A stretch of 64,000 nucleotides of DNA from Adiantum capillus-veneris (GCA_014529385.2 CM043959.1:49981122-50045121); one strand, 5' to 3'. Shown: positions 37,469 to 49,776, numbered from the stretch's first letter. Made by a program: numbers and translations. The notes: generated by a model not told the origin, from the letters alone.

Positions 37469-38240
37469 ATAAATATGGCTATAAGATGCTTTTTTTATTC
37501 TAGTGTGTATCTTTCAACATTTTTATAATTTGATATAGTCTTTTTTTTTTTTTTTAAAGGTGTGTCAATTTTATGAACACTTGAATGGAGTGCACCCTAC
37601 TCTAAGGGGACTTCAATGTACTATTGGAGTGCATCCTATTGTAAGGGGACTCTGATGTATTGCTAGAGTGCACCCAAATTTTTGGGGACTCATTTTTTAT
37701 TTGATTGGGGCCTATGTTGGGTCATATAGTAAAAGAAATTCATTTTTTGTCAATTCATATCGAGGTTGCATTTATTTGGAACTATGAAAGAATTGATGTT
37801 TGATGTCAAAATAAAACTTGTAAGTGTGGATCAAAGAATTCATGGACTTTAAATATGTGAGAGGGATCTTTTTCTTGGGCACAAATGTTTGCTTCAAGAA
37901 TTTTGTCATTACATACTTTATGTGAAAGAGTTTTAGAACCTAAAAGACTTTGAAAACAAAACTATGGAATCTAAGTGCATGTATTCTTGAATGGCTTGAA
38001 AGTTGATGTATACATGCATGTCGCCTTGATGAAGATTTAGATCTGACAAGATGGAAAGATATAATTCTTGGACGTTACCTTTGTCAATTTGGTAATAACA
38101 TATTTAACTTTCTTTTAATATGGGTGGAAAATATATTATTATGTGCATTTGGAACCTAATTGCTTGACCTTCAAACCAAGATTCCTATGTTAATTTTTCA
38201 TATACTTTTTTGTACTGAATTAAGATTGTGGATGCAAGGT
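37469..38240. other. Spacer with a three-copy 39-bp repeat
   Basis: After the last exon the sequence is AT-rich and unique-looking. A 39-bp unit starting GAGTGCA is repeated at 37588, 37627 and 37666 and includes (G)TAAGGGGACT. No ORF of note. It may hold the 3' UTR and poly(A) signals of the upstream gene. Confidence 0.6.
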
Positions 38241-38700
38241 CCACCACTTGTTCAAGCTAGATCTAAGAAAGTATATATACTGAGTCTTCAAACTAGTAAA
38301 CCAAGGGAAGAGAGAAGCAGGGTCCATCACTTGTCCAAGCTCATCTTTAGACAACATAGAGAGATTTTATGTCTACTAATTGTCCAATATAGTCATGGAG
38401 AAATGATAGAAGGTTGATCCACTTGTCCAACCTATCATCTCTAGTAAAATGGGAGGTTTGGCCTTAAGATTCACCATGTAACCAACATATACTTCATTGT
38501 ATTATGAAGAGTAGAAAAGAAAAGCTCCACCACTTGTCTAAGGTAGTTCCAAAATCAACATGGAGAGAACAAAGCTTCACCATTTGTCCAAGATAGGTTC
38601 CATTAAAACATGGAAAACCTCATATATGTTGTACATGGAAGCTTTTTTCCAAGGTCCACCACTTGTCCAAGCTAGGATCCATTAAAACATGGATAGAAAC
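38241..38700 (-). repeat. Inverted motif array, terminal copy
   Basis: About 430 bp at 38261-38690 repeat 32440-32870 in the same orientation, including TCTTCAAACTA, TAGACAACATAGA(A/G)AGAT and the spacing of motif copies. It ends immediately at the chromovirus integrase, so the insert's right border falls inside or just after a motif unit. Confidence 0.88.
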
Positions 38701-38705
38701 AAGGC

Positions 38706-39860
38706 ATACTTCGCTATGTGAGGCAATGTCTTTCTTGTCAGCGGATAAAGGCCGAAAGAATCAAGTTACCAGTGAAACTTCAACCTCTTGACATACCCCA
38801 GATGAAATGGGAATGCATCAGTATGGATTTTGTTACAGGATTACCTTCTACAGGAGGTTATGATTCTGTTTTCGTTGTTGTTGATTTGCTCACAAAAGTG
38901 GCTCATCTAATACCCGTAAAGACAACCTTTACTACTTCAGATGTTAGTCGGGTATTCATCAAGGAGATTTTTAGGCTACATGGTCTACCCAAGCGTATCG
39001 TCAGCGATACAGATGCCAAGTTTACAACAAAATTTTGGACTTCTCTTTTCCAATCTATTGGGTCACAATTAGCCTCTAGTACTGCGTATCATTCACAGAC
39101 AGATGGGCAAACTGAGAGAGTTAATCAAGTCATCGAGGACATTCTCAAAGCCTATTGTTCGCAAGAGCCAAAGAAGTGGTTACAATATCTACCTTTGGTG
39201 AAGTATGCTTACAACTCTTCTGAACACAGAAGCATTGGAATGTCTCCTTTCAAAGCTCTTTATGGACAAGACTGTTTAGCACCACTGAACTTCTCAGATC
39301 CAAACATCAGGGTAGAAGCCTCTAGAAAGATGTTAGAGGATATGGAAGCATAGACTAGGGCTATTCGCCAGGACATTCAGGCCGCTCAGGATAGACAGAA
39401 GCACTATGCAGATAAGAACCGTTCGGAAAGAACTTTCAAAGAAGGAGATAAGGTTATTCTGCGAGTCCGACCAAAGAAAAGCAACTTATCTCTAGGCAGA
39501 TATAAGAAGCTAAGCCCAAGGTATTGTGGACCATTCAAGATCGTTAAGGTTGTGAGTGACCAAGCCTACAAGCTAAAGTTACCTGCAAACTTGAAGGTTC
39601 ATGATGTATTCCACGTCAGTTTACTCAAACCCTATATTCCTAACCTTGATCAATTCTTGGACTCAGATCAGATAGTCATGCCAACACAAGGAGTTCTCGA
39701 GCTCCAACTTGACTACGTACTGGAAACAAGGGAAAGGAAGTTACGCAATAGAACTATCACGGAGCATCTGGTAAAGTGGAAGGATTACCCTGAAGAAGAT
39801 GCAACTTGGGAGGACGAACCAACGCTTATAAAGGATTACCCAAGCACATTCTTGAGATGA
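38706..39860 (+). pseudogene. Chromovirus integrase core and chromodomain
   Basis: Resumes the frame cut at 9249. The Cys pair of the HHCC finger (RQCLSCQRIKAER) is followed by the DDE core: Asp in ECISMDFVTGLP, Asp in RIVSDTDAKF, Glu in TDGQTERVNQVIED. TAG at 39351 interrupts (a C-to-T step from Gln); the same frame then gives the C-terminal domain (KLSPRYCGPFKIVKV, VFHVSLLKPY) and a chromodomain (LETRERKLRNRTI, HLVKWKDYPEEDATWEDE) ending at TGA 39858. The chromodomain would steer integration to modified histones. Start is given at the first codon recognisable after the insert; no ATG belongs here. Confidence 0.93.
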
Positions 39861-39879
39861 GGACATCTCAATTTTTCAC

Positions 39880-39890
39880 GTTGGGGAGGT
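39880..39890 (+). promoter_or_regulatory. Polypurine tract
   Basis: GTTGGGGAGGT directly precedes the right LTR; the purine run is short and interrupted by T but in the right place to prime plus-strand synthesis. Confidence 0.65.
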
Positions 39891-42662
39891 TGTAAGGTCT
39901 CTGACCCCGATCAAAAACAGCACCCTTGTACCATGAACTTAATATAATGGAATAAGTTACTATTTTTAGCAGTTTTCCAGATTCTGTTAGTGCCATGATG
40001 TTTAGAATGTTTTAGTGCTCCGAAATGTGAATTAAAATAATTTTTGTAAAAAATTTCCAAAAATAGTAAGTTTTTGGTCACCCGACCCGTCCAGTTTTGA
40101 TCGTTTAGAAAAACTGCACCCGTACCCCGAATTTCAAAAAAATGCATTTTTGGACCCGGAGGGCTGCTAAATATGGCAGGTACTCGGGCCAGTACGCTTT
40201 AGTTAGAGCTTGCTATAGCAATTTTCGGCATCAAAATCCGACTCATATGACCCGTTTTAGCCTAGAACCAATTTTCCTAAAAATTGTCCGGCGAGGTACC
40301 GGGGCCCCGGGACTGTGTGGGAACAGGTTCCAACCCACTCCAGATCAGCTTTAGCAGCTAGGGGGCGCCCTCTTGCTTTGTGGGAGTCCTGGGAGAGTTT
40401 CCAAGCCAGTAACTAAGTCTTAGAGTCAGTTAAACTAGCCAACCTGACACTTGGTGAGTAGGCAACTAGACTTGCCAATGCAGTGAACTGAGTGCTCCTC
40501 CTGATGCTAATAGGAAGGCTGGTCGATTTTCAGCCTGTAGGAGCCTATTTAAAGGCCTGCACACATAGACACATATGCTCACACACACACATTGTGCACA
40601 CACACACACACCTACACACACTTTGGGAAGGTGCTGCCAGAACACACACCTTTGAAGGAGAAGCAAGGAGGGAGGTGCTTTCGAATTCTCGCCTCAAGAA
40701 GCTCAATAGATCAGAGAATCGAGAGGATTATCGGTCCTTAATCACGGTAACCATGGTCTAATTAATGCTTCTGCAAATCCTTTTCATTACCATCTAAATT
40801 TCTCGTCTATTATGCTTATTCCTAGTCGTAATTCTCTATAATCACTCTCTAAATTCTCCTTAACCATATTCTATTATGTAATCATCATCCCATAGCTGAA
40901 TTATCAGCCATTCATCACTCTTAATTAATGATTAGTGCACGATTATTAGAATTTCTCTCTCTAGGTAGCATAGAAATTAATCGTTAAGCTGGTAATTGTG
41001 TAGATTGATGAGAATCACTCTTTCTATCACGCATTAATATTGTAGCTGATTTAGATCCATCTCTGTTATGCATTAAGATATAATTAAGGTAAGATTAATC
41101 CGTCATTACGTCTCTAAGAGGTGGTTTTTCTCACACCTATGCATGCGGTGATTCTGCACCCTCTAATTGCTAGGAAAGAGATTAATCGTGCTTAATTCAT
41201 CTCTCTGGTAATTCCATTAGTGAAATCCATTATTCTTAATCATGTAAGCCGAGTAATTATCTTTAGAGCCGGTTCCCATAGGATTATGTGTCATCCATAA
41301 TGATTGCTATATGGAAAAATCTAAACCTCTCATGTAGCAGGCATTGTTTGATGTTGCTAATCTATCATTTGGCTTGTTATGACGCTTACGAACATTAGCT
41401 CTTTTCTCCAAGTTAATTACTTAAAGTAGTGAGTTTAAAATGGCCCCGGTTAGGAGGACTCGCTTTGGTGGAGCCAATGACCACGAGGCAGGAACGAGCA
41501 AGGTGAACGGAAAGGGAAAAGCTCCCAGGGAGGAACAAATACTGGCCATCTCACGGGCCATCAATGAAGAAATGGAGGAGGTAGATCATAATTTCATTCA
41601 AGTTGTTTAATTTAACATTGCACATGCTTAGTTAGGAATGAAAATATCCCCAAACATGTTAGAGAATTCCGTCGGAAACCTCGGCATTGAATTCATTGTA
41701 TGTTAAGTTCTAAAGTAGGAAGGAAATGATTGATGGGTATGATGGTTGCAATTAGGAAAGAATGTCTGCTAGGGAAAATTTAGCTCGACATGTTCATTTT
41801 ATTTCCAATGTTGAATTAGTCCTGACCCCCCTACTGATCACAGGGGGCAGAGTTCCTCGTTAAGGACTCTTGAATCCACGACTTGCTTTCTATGCGGTGG
41901 ATACCAACGACTTCCTTTCTATGCGGTGGGAACCCACGTCTTGCTTTCTATGCAGTGGCAGTTTCCATGACGTGCTTTCTATGCGGTGGACATACCTAGT
42001 TGTATGGGAAGCTAGGCGGCAACGGGAGGAGTGAACTCTCGCTGGAGGGGGGATGTTGTACCTCCAGAACATTGGAACTTTTATGAAGAAGTTTGAGTAT
42101 AATTTTTACTAGAATTCTGTCTTGGTGTTGTTTGCAATACTGGTTGAAGGGCTGTATTAACGAACAATGTGATTCGGAATTAAACAAGGAATCTTTATGT
42201 TGAACAACCTTTGTGGTAGTAATTAGGTCACACAAGAAAGTGTGAGTGTGGGGGTGGAAAGTGGGGGCTTGGATCAGGTTGCCAATGCCTACGAGATGGG
42301 TGGTCCCGATTGGTCGGGGACTCTCTGTCCCCATTGTGCTTACTTCAATATTAGTAATACTCATTGCCCCTAGAGCGGTGAAATCTCAAGAGTACGTGCC
42401 TCTGAAACATGGGGAAAAAGGCACTCGAGGTTTCTCTCCTCTTGGAAGGTGGGTCTTAGGATCTCTACATAGGTTAAATCACGCTTCCCCTACAAGGTGG
42501 AGCTAGATCTCCTTGCTAGTAGGCTCGAACTCAATTCACTTTGTGATGAGAGATCGTCCGATAGATGAACCCAGACCACTTTGTTTTCTTTCGCTATAGA
42601 TCTAGTGGCCACCAGGTTTACCATCAGATCCGTTGTTGAGACCACGGGGTGGGGACCTAACA
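39891..42662 (+). repeat. Right (3') LTR of the chromovirus
   Basis: Starts TGTAAGGTCTCTGACC, ends GGGGACCTAACA, and is followed by the GTATC duplication. It carries the same TATA-like box (40546-40554), CA microsatellite and 29-31 bp tandem block as the left LTR. Differences from the left copy are point changes and 1-3 base indels. Confidence 0.95.
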
Positions 42663-44238
42663 GTATCTTTAGCTTTGATTTCCTCATTGAAGATATCACA
42701 ATTATCACTCAAATCTATCGCATCTAAACTGCATGCTTCCCAAGTCATGTGTCATTTTCTATACAAAATAGCATGCAAATATTTGTTAAATAGCCCCTGT
42801 AGAAATAGTGAGACTAGTATTTCCTTGGTTGGAATCTCCAACTCCGGGCATTTGTCGATGTATTTCCTTATTTGACTCACACTATGTCTGATAGTTTCTC
42901 CTTATTCTATTTGAAACTATAGATTTGTGCCACAATACTATGCTTTATGCCCATTTTAGAACATGTAATGAAAAATATCATGGCAATAGTTGGTAAGTCG
43001 GTTATTGATCTAGGAGGTATGGTCTCAAACCAAGTCAAGGCTTTGCCCTCCAAGGTCATTCTGAATTCCTCAAAATGTGTATGGAAATTGATTATTTGCA
43101 AGCAGCCCTCAAAACCCAATTGAAGCTCGCCAAATAGTCATATGGGTCCCCTGTCCCACTATATTTTTTAACCCACTTTTGGAAATCTATTGGTCGGACT
43201 CTATGATTGTGTTCAACGGCCACTCTCTCACTTATAGCCGGTGTCTCTTCCATTAATCCCTCAAACTAGCTGCTTGGTAAGTGTGACTCATGTGAACCTC
43301 TTGTCGTCCTCATGTCACTCATTTCTCCCCTGGTATAGGTATTTTTTTCCTTTCTTTCTATGTTGGTACCATTGAGGTGGCTACTCCTTATTGTGCTTCC
43401 TTGTTGATTGGCCATGCTATCATAAGACCCAGCATTTGGATCCACATCCCAATCACTTTCCTGTATGGTTTCCATGATCACTTCACGGGTTGAGTGTCCC
43501 TGGTACTTGGATTGTTAAATCTCCTTCGAAGTCATCATGAAAAAATCATTGATGTAGCAATACCTAAAGAGATGGGTGGTAAGTTCTTCTAGTTCTTTTC
43601 CTCGATTTTGAAAATGTACACAATTTGCAAGGGCATCAGCTGTCCTAATTTGTCATGGGTAGTCCATACAAATCCTTTATATTGTTTTATTTTCAATAAT
43701 AAACTCCAAGTCTTGGTTATCAATGAGGATGAGTTTCAATGTTTTATCATCTATTAACTCATACCCTTCTAATTCTAATACTAGAGGTTACTCCTTTACA
43801 ACCTTTTCTAGTATTAGAGTATCAACCTCTAATCCCCATTTATCCACTGAATCAGGGTCTTGTATCTTGCGATGTACTCCATTTTGGTCTATGTACAGGT
43901 TGTCCTATTTATTTGACCTAGCCTCCTCTTCAAAATCAACGGTATGGTCATCTATCCTCACTGCAAACTCCTCATTTGGGCTCAAATAAATCTAGGATTC
44001 ATACTTGTTGGTCTTGAAAAAATTCAAGATGTGCTTGAACTTGAGAGAGGTCCCACTTCCTGATTGTGTCAAAAAAGTTTACATGTTTTGAGCTTGAATC
44101 AAAGGAAATGTCTGACACTTCTTCTACAATAGTCTCTAATGGTCTCCCTTTGGTTACACTCTCTTCTGTGGATGCTCTGCTCCTATTCTCTCCTAAGTCA
44201 ATCGAGTTCCCCAAAACTATACCGGATCTTAGGTTCAT
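42663..44238 (-). pseudogene. Decayed Ty3-type gag (proximal half)
   Basis: Minus-strand fragments read in order as a gag: MNLRSGIVLGNSID at 44238, an acidic linker, then at 43119-42907 a capsid-like stretch with FRMTLEGKALTWFETIPPRSI, the L-x-G-x-A-x-x-WF signature of Ty3 gag. The remainder reads in broken frames with many stops up to the GTATC site. It continues at 2573-1. The element is older than the chromovirus that split it. Its 5' LTR should lie to the right (beyond 44238) but I could not delimit one. Confidence 0.62.
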
Positions 44239-46037
44239 ATATGGATTTACACAGTTTAATTGAACTGATACTTCAAACCAAGAAGGTTGTCTTTGGTTTC
44301 AAAAGAAATTCTTTTGTTGTTTTCTCTCTTATCCTTCACAAAGGCACAATTCCGTGCACAAAAATACTTAAAGCCTTATGTGATTCCATAATTTGTCAGT
44401 CCAAAATCGCAAAATATACAAAAAATCCTTTTTCTAGTGCCTAATAGACCTTATGTGCAAAAAATGTGAAGTTTTGCTTAATTTTATCTTAGGTGCACCT
44501 AAGATAAATTTTCTCTATTTCAATATATTTCTAGCTAATGTGACTTGGAGAGGAATCTACATGTGATTTGAAACTTGTACAATGAGTTCCACAAAGTTTG
44601 AACAATTCACCAATGTTGTAGCTTACTCAAGAGTTCTGTTATGGTTTAATTAAACTCTATGGGCTCAAAATTTGTTAAAATATCCTCTCTAGAGAGTTTT
44701 ATATCTTCACCGTGCCTAAGATAGAGATTTACACATTTTTCATATTTTTCTTCATAGATTATTTTTCCCACAATCTTTAGGATTTAATCCACACCCTGGT
44801 TTCAAGTTGTAATGTACCCAATATTTCAATAACAACTATTTCAATTACTTTACAAAAGTGTTTAACGTTGTGAGCAGGATGGAAACACAGAGAACGCCTC
44901 TATAATGACCCGGCACACACTCTTGGGAAGATACACACACACACACTATGGGGCACCACTCGGCTTACACGACCAACCTGGCCGAGACAAGAAACACACC
45001 TATGGAGTGAGAGGAGAGAGACTATCCGTTTTCCCACTCCACACAGAGAGACACTCACACACACACACCCAAAAAATTAGCTCAAAAGAGGAGAAATTTT
45101 TATGTTTAGATACAACTGATCTTGGGCCAACACCAATGGGCTAACAGCTCACAATATGGGTAAAATATGCCACATACAATCATAAATTGGAGGAGAAGCT
45201 TCGCCCACAGGAACAATAGTGAGACATTTGGAAAAATGGATAGCACCATCACGTCCGAAACGGCCCAAAACCCCAGTCTACAATGTCAAAGTGCTCAAAT
45301 CCGACCTCGGATGAGCAGTTTATGGCCAAAACAGGCTCCAAAAACCCCAAAAACACAGTTGCAGCTATTCCTCCTCTCTTCTCCACTCTTTTTCTCATCT
45401 TCTCTCTATTTTTTCAGTTCCCACACTTAGCTTTATGACCTGGGCACCCTTGTCCTTTTAGATGACCTCAAACGGACCCCGAACAGGCCAAAAAACTGAC
45501 CTCGTAGTGCATAGTTGTCACCTTTTTGCATCATCCGCACACCTGGCACTCAGCTTTATTCAATAATGCATCCTGCAACCACGTGAAGTGGCCCCAAAAT
45601 ATGGTCCTCATGATGAACTTTTTGTATAATTAGCACAAGAAAACATCCACGTCGTGTCCGTACTTATCCACGTGCAAATATTGACCCCATTTGACCTCCT
45701 GACACCACCAGATGTCATCTGACGCACCTGCTTACCTCATGTCGTCGGCCCGCAAGTAGCTTCCTCAAGAAGTTTTACGCGCTACCAACTCCTCATTATT
45801 ATTGAAAAAACACACTGGTACTGGTAATAGTGAGAATCAATGCACTATGTACATGCTGTCCTACCTGTACACATGTGGGCCCCACGTAACCACCTGGCTT
45901 TGGAAAATGGGCAATCCTTTATTCGATGCACCATGCATGTGTATGTACATATGCGCAATCCCTTGCTCCAAAAAACTCCTTACATAATTTTCCCATCCCC
46001 TAGCCTGCTAGAGCATTCATGCTCAACAGCAACAACA
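44239..46037. other. Region without recognisable genes
   Basis: AT-rich to 44860, then CA-rich and mixed sequence (ACACACACAC near 44930 and 45055). It should contain the LTR/leader of the relic gag element on its left and the 3' part of element C on its right, but no repeated copy inside the window allows the borders to be set. Plus-strand ORFs here show no protein-like features. Confidence 0.4.
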
Positions 46038-46661
46038 CTAGTAGATGCTCATTCCACCTGGGTCCCACACAAAAACACTTGGCATTCCTAGCATCAAAAG
46101 CTTAATCAAGGTTCTGCCTGGCTCCCAAGGAAAAGTTGTAGAGATGACATATATCAACCTTGCATCAAGAAAACCATCAATTACTTTGGCATAGACCGGC
46201 ATGTGCAAATATATCTCCTTCTCCATAGTTGAGAGGTCTCCACTGATCATTTGTATCATCAGTTCCTGCTTCTTTGACAATTCAACCTTGGTTTGCATCA
46301 GCCCTTCAATCACTTCATAAGGCCCTTCACTTTCATCTTCGACCTCATTTGCAAATGCAACTAAACCAGACTCCTGGATTTCTTTGTCCCTCAAAAGAAA
46401 TGCAACATCAGCATCGTCATCACTGCTAGTAGTACTATCACTGTCCTCATTAGACACTGTGGAATAGTCTTCATCACTAGACTCATCCTCATCTTCATAA
46501 AGCTCCTCCAATCGTTTCCTTGTGTCCATATTATATAGCTTCTTGGCACATGTCTTTCCATAGAGGCTAATCATACCACGTCGCCAATCTTGAACAGCTC
46601 TCACTGCACGTAACCATGGTCTACCCAGTATAATAGGATATGCTCCCAACCCCGCTGGCAT
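46038..46661 (-). pseudogene. Element C: end of retroviral-type protease and acidic linker
   Basis: Minus-strand frame starting at the junction with element B. AYPIILGRPWLRAVRAVQDW is the C-terminal part of a Ty3-type aspartic protease (ILGRPWL flap/core), followed by an Asp/Glu/Ser-rich linker (about 46430-46520) and about 100 unassigned residues. Its N-terminal half is at 59804-59540, where YVDGGAQICV carries the active-site Asp (DGG instead of DSG). The halves meet in frame when element B is removed. No RT follows before 46038. Confidence 0.75.
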
Positions 46662-46663
46662 TG

Positions 46664-48612
46664 TGAGGCGGAGGTGAAAAAATAGACCCGGTGGCCTCTA
46701 CACCAAGACTATGCACAATGGCCTCATCATGGGGAATACGCAATAGGGCCCCACCTAGCAAGATATGCAGCTAGGACACATACATATACACAATGAAACA
46801 TGCCATGGAAAACAATTTCAAGATCCACACCCAAATGTGGAATGGGGTGGTGAGAGAATAAGGTGAGAGGAGTGGTGAGTGAGTGAGAATGGGCTCGCTA
46901 CTCGTGCATGTAGTAAGGAAGATAACGAGGTCAGGGATACATGCAAGTATGCTCACTTCTCATACAAAAGGTGGAGAATCTGCACACCTCAAGATGGAAG
47001 TAGCAAGATGATAGGAATATGAGAGGGAGAGAGAGAGTGTGTGTGTATGGTGGTGAATCTGCTCACCTTTACATAAGTAGAAAAAAAAAAGGCAAGGAAC
47101 AAGCATATACCATACTCACAATGAGATGTATCCAAAGCGACACAAAGTATGGCACCAAGATCAAAGTGTGTTGATTGCTTGCAAAAGATGAATACAATAG
47201 GTAGCGTATGGCAGGAAAATGAGAAGGGGACAAGATCGTAGGAGGCATAATGGAGAGATGGGAGTTGATGGCGAGGAATATCATGAGTGTGTCCACCCTT
47301 CTTCTTCTTGAAATTGTGCCTTCAACCCTTAATTACAAGTGGTGTGGAGGTGTGGTGCTCATCTTTTGTGCATGGTGATTGTGATGATGATGGTGTTATG
47401 ATTATGTGATTAGGGTTCATGCTACAAGCATGTAGCACAAGAGTGTGTATGGATAGGTGTGTGTGTGTGTGTGTTCTCTCCCCCCAAAGTGAGCTCTCAT
47501 GGCCTCCTTATATAGGGAAGGAGGGAAGGATTTAACAATATTTCTATTTGAGGTGAGTGTCCCACTTTGGTGACTAGGAAAATGGGGTGCATGTGACTGT
47601 GGCTCCCATCTTGTCTCCTCATTATTTAAAATACCAGAGTCAATAGAGAGAGAAGATGAGAGAATGTGGGTAGGATGTAGAGGATAGGAGATATTTACAA
47701 TAGTTTAGCTTTGGCTAGACATAAGCTTATTAGGGAGAGAAGAGAGAGGTAAGAAATTTACAAGAGAGATTGTCAAAGGTGGATAGTTGTTGATGAGGAT
47801 GGATCCTCCAAAAATGGTGATAGAATCACTCTAGACTTGTCAAGACCTCATTAAAAGAGCCTTGTCTCTTGTAATAATGCTTGAAGACTTATAGAAACAT
47901 AGCCATTCTAGAGGGAAGAAAATTGGGGATGGACTGTGTCACCATTACACGAGAAAACTGGGGTCCACTACAAAAATCATATCTCCGTGTTCATAACTCC
48001 AAAAATTCCTAAAAAAATGGAGCTAAAAGTTGAGATCACGAGCTACATCTTTCATGTTGAACACTCCTTCAGATTCGGGGTTCTTCTTTACTTAAAAAAT
48101 TCAGCCAAATAATGTATTATTTGTGGCTGTAAAGGTCTTTTGGTGGTCCCCTTTGAGTGGACTTCTCTCTTGCCTTGAACTGTGAGCTCCTTCATGTGTA
48201 TGAAAACATGACGTAGAGTTTTGAAAAGATTTGCAATCATCTAGATGGAGGTATTATTGAAATTTGAAAGTGGGGTTGAGGTTTGAAAATGAAAACTAGT
48301 GAATAAAATATTTGGTAGGGTGGATTAATATATATATACATGAAAAATATATTAAAAAATACTAAAATATATAATGTAATTTAGAATATATATATTTAAT
48401 ATTTAAGGTCAAAAGAGAGATCAACAAAAAAAGCTTACTTATTTATGCTACATCGTGATTGATTTAGCATAAGTCTTATTTATTTAATAAAGGCTAAAAC
48501 GTTTGTGAAAAAGGGAAGAAAAAATCAAAAGTAACTTATATGATAGGAAATATTTTTGGTAAAAGAGAAAAAAAAATATGGGGGGTTCCCATGCATGGAA
48601 AAGCATGCCTCA
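46664..48612 (-). repeat. Element B 3' LTR
   Basis: Direct repeat of 57633-59536, starting TGAGGC and ending GCCTCA on the plus strand, so the ends are perfect 6-bp inverted repeats. It includes a TATA box on the minus strand (TATATAA, 47514-47508) and a GT microsatellite near 47458-47475. It is 45 bp longer than the other copy, with a small indel near 48430-48490. Confidence 0.9.
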
Positions 48613-49455
48613 TTAGCCCTCCCCCTAAGGCTAGAGGTATTCATGCCTCTAGCTCTGTACTTCTGGAGCATGTTGAAATAGAGTGGGATTTCTCCTTGGT
48701 TGGCTGGTAGATCCTTGTAGGGAATAATGGATCCCTTGGAAGCATGAGGCTCCCCAAAGTTCTTTTTGGTGTCCACCTGGGTCCCACACTATGCGTAAAT
48801 CCATTGTATGCAATAATGCCCTCTTCAGAAGATCACACTTATAATGATTCTTGAGTCCCCAAACTGCACAAGAATTAACTCTTGCATAAGTGATAGAAGG
48901 TATGGAAAGAACTTGATCAATCCTTGAGAGTATTCCAAAGTGGGACCATGTATGGCTTCCTCGTCCAGACACATAGCCAAAAGGGAGTAAGAAACCATAA
49001 TCCTCATATCTTGCTTGTTTTCCTTCTTCATGCTAAATTGATAGAGACGTGTTGCCCACATGGATAGATTGCATGGTTGATGCATGTTGCACAAGAGAGC
49101 CCACCATGTACAAAAGATAAACTGCAAACCACATTCTGAAAAATGACTCCATGTTACCACTAGTATGCAAAACCATTCTTCCTTGACTGGTGTGTCCTAG
49201 ATTGATTCCACTGGTTGTTGATGTGAATCCTTCCACTCTTGTCACAACCCAACTTAAAGAGCTTCCCAAATTAATGTTACACACAATGTTCACAATTAGA
49301 AAGGAAAACCTAAAGTGCTAGTAGACCTCAGTTGCATTTCTCTGCATGAGTCTTTCTCTAGAAAGGACTTGCCATGTGGTCGTCAATATAACTTTTGGTC
49401 GTCTTCCACCAATCTCGTGCCATAGGGGTAGTTGAAGTGTCTTCACCACTTTCAC
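48613..49455 (-). other. Element B 3' internal region, no domain
   Basis: Between the protease frame and the 3' LTR. Minus-strand frames of 83-111 codons overlap here but show no retroviral domain, only hydrophobic and mixed residues. It probably holds 3' untranslated sequence. Confidence 0.5.
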
Positions 49456-49776
49456 CTATGGTTGCAAATTTGAAGGATCCACCTTGTTGTGGTTGAATGT
49501 GAGGCCCATTACCTCAATGGAGCTATCACTTCCTTCACTCCCTGTTGACTCCTCCTCTGAAGTGGTTGAAGAGTCACCACTAGAAAACTCATCCATAGAG
49601 GTTTCTAGATCCATGTCGCATTGCCGACCTTTCTTCATGTCGTAAAGTATTGCCCTCCCTTTTGCATCCTTCATCTGGATTATGCCGGTGTCCCAGTCCT
49701 GCTTAGCTCTCATATCCATAAGCCAAGGCCTCCCTAGAATGATAGGATAGCCCTCCCCTTTGTGTGGCATGACAAA
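49456..49776 (-). pseudogene. Element B protease, C-terminal part
   Basis: The minus-strand frame resumes after the copia insertion: GYPIILGRPWLMDMRAKQDW (protease end) then an acidic Ser-rich tail (SSGDSSTTSEEESTGSEGSD) and a stop at 49456. It joins the frame that enters the copia at 55333 (IDVDVFVV) with the ACAAA duplication between. It is clearly related to element C's protease (AYPIILGRPWLRAV), so B and C are relatives. Confidence 0.85.
49772..49776. repeat. Target-site duplication ACAAA (left copy)
   Basis: ACAAA precedes the left copia LTR and follows the right one at 55328-55332. It is perfect, as expected for an intact insertion. Confidence 0.95.

Larger units (their letters stand above)
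9250..38705. mobile_element. Unclassified ~29.4-kb insert, candidate giant DNA transposon
   Basis: It splits the integrase frame of the chromovirus: codons up to 9249 and from 38706 belong to the same gene, with only about a dozen codons unaccounted for. It contains no LTRs, RT or integrase. It does contain a transposase-like minus-strand gene (9533-12759), plus-strand exons for ParB-like, SET and two NIF/FCP1-like domains (23869-37468), and arrays of GGACAAGTGGTGGACCTT, direct on the left (12.85-30 kb) and inverted on the right (32.4-38.7 kb). No terminal inverted repeats or target duplication could be found, so both exact ends are uncertain by a few tens of bases and the right tip may be deleted. 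Being a transposon is inference from its position, gene content and inverted arrays. Confidence 0.65.
2574..42662 (+). mobile_element. Ty3/gypsy chromovirus, split by a 29-kb insert
   Basis: The element has TG...CA LTRs of 2775 and 2772 bp, a Met-tRNA type PBS, a purine-rich tract before the right LTR, and domains in the order gag, zinc knuckle, protease, RT, RNase H, integrase, chromodomain. This is the Ty3/gypsy order and the C-terminal chromodomain marks a chromovirus. GTATC flanks it. Without the insert at about 9250-38705 it would be about 10.6 kb. It replicates through RNA in virus-like particles; this copy cannot, because gag has at least three stops, the RNase H region is frameshifted and the integrase is split and carries a stop. 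The LTRs look very similar by eye (identity not measured), so the insertion is fairly recent and the 29-kb insert more recent still. Confidence 0.93.

Noticed and set aside
9250-38705. Helitron with captured genes
   Set aside because: No Rep/helicase gene, no CTRR end with a hairpin just inside it, and no TC start at the opposite border. The 9319 hairpin is not next to such an end.
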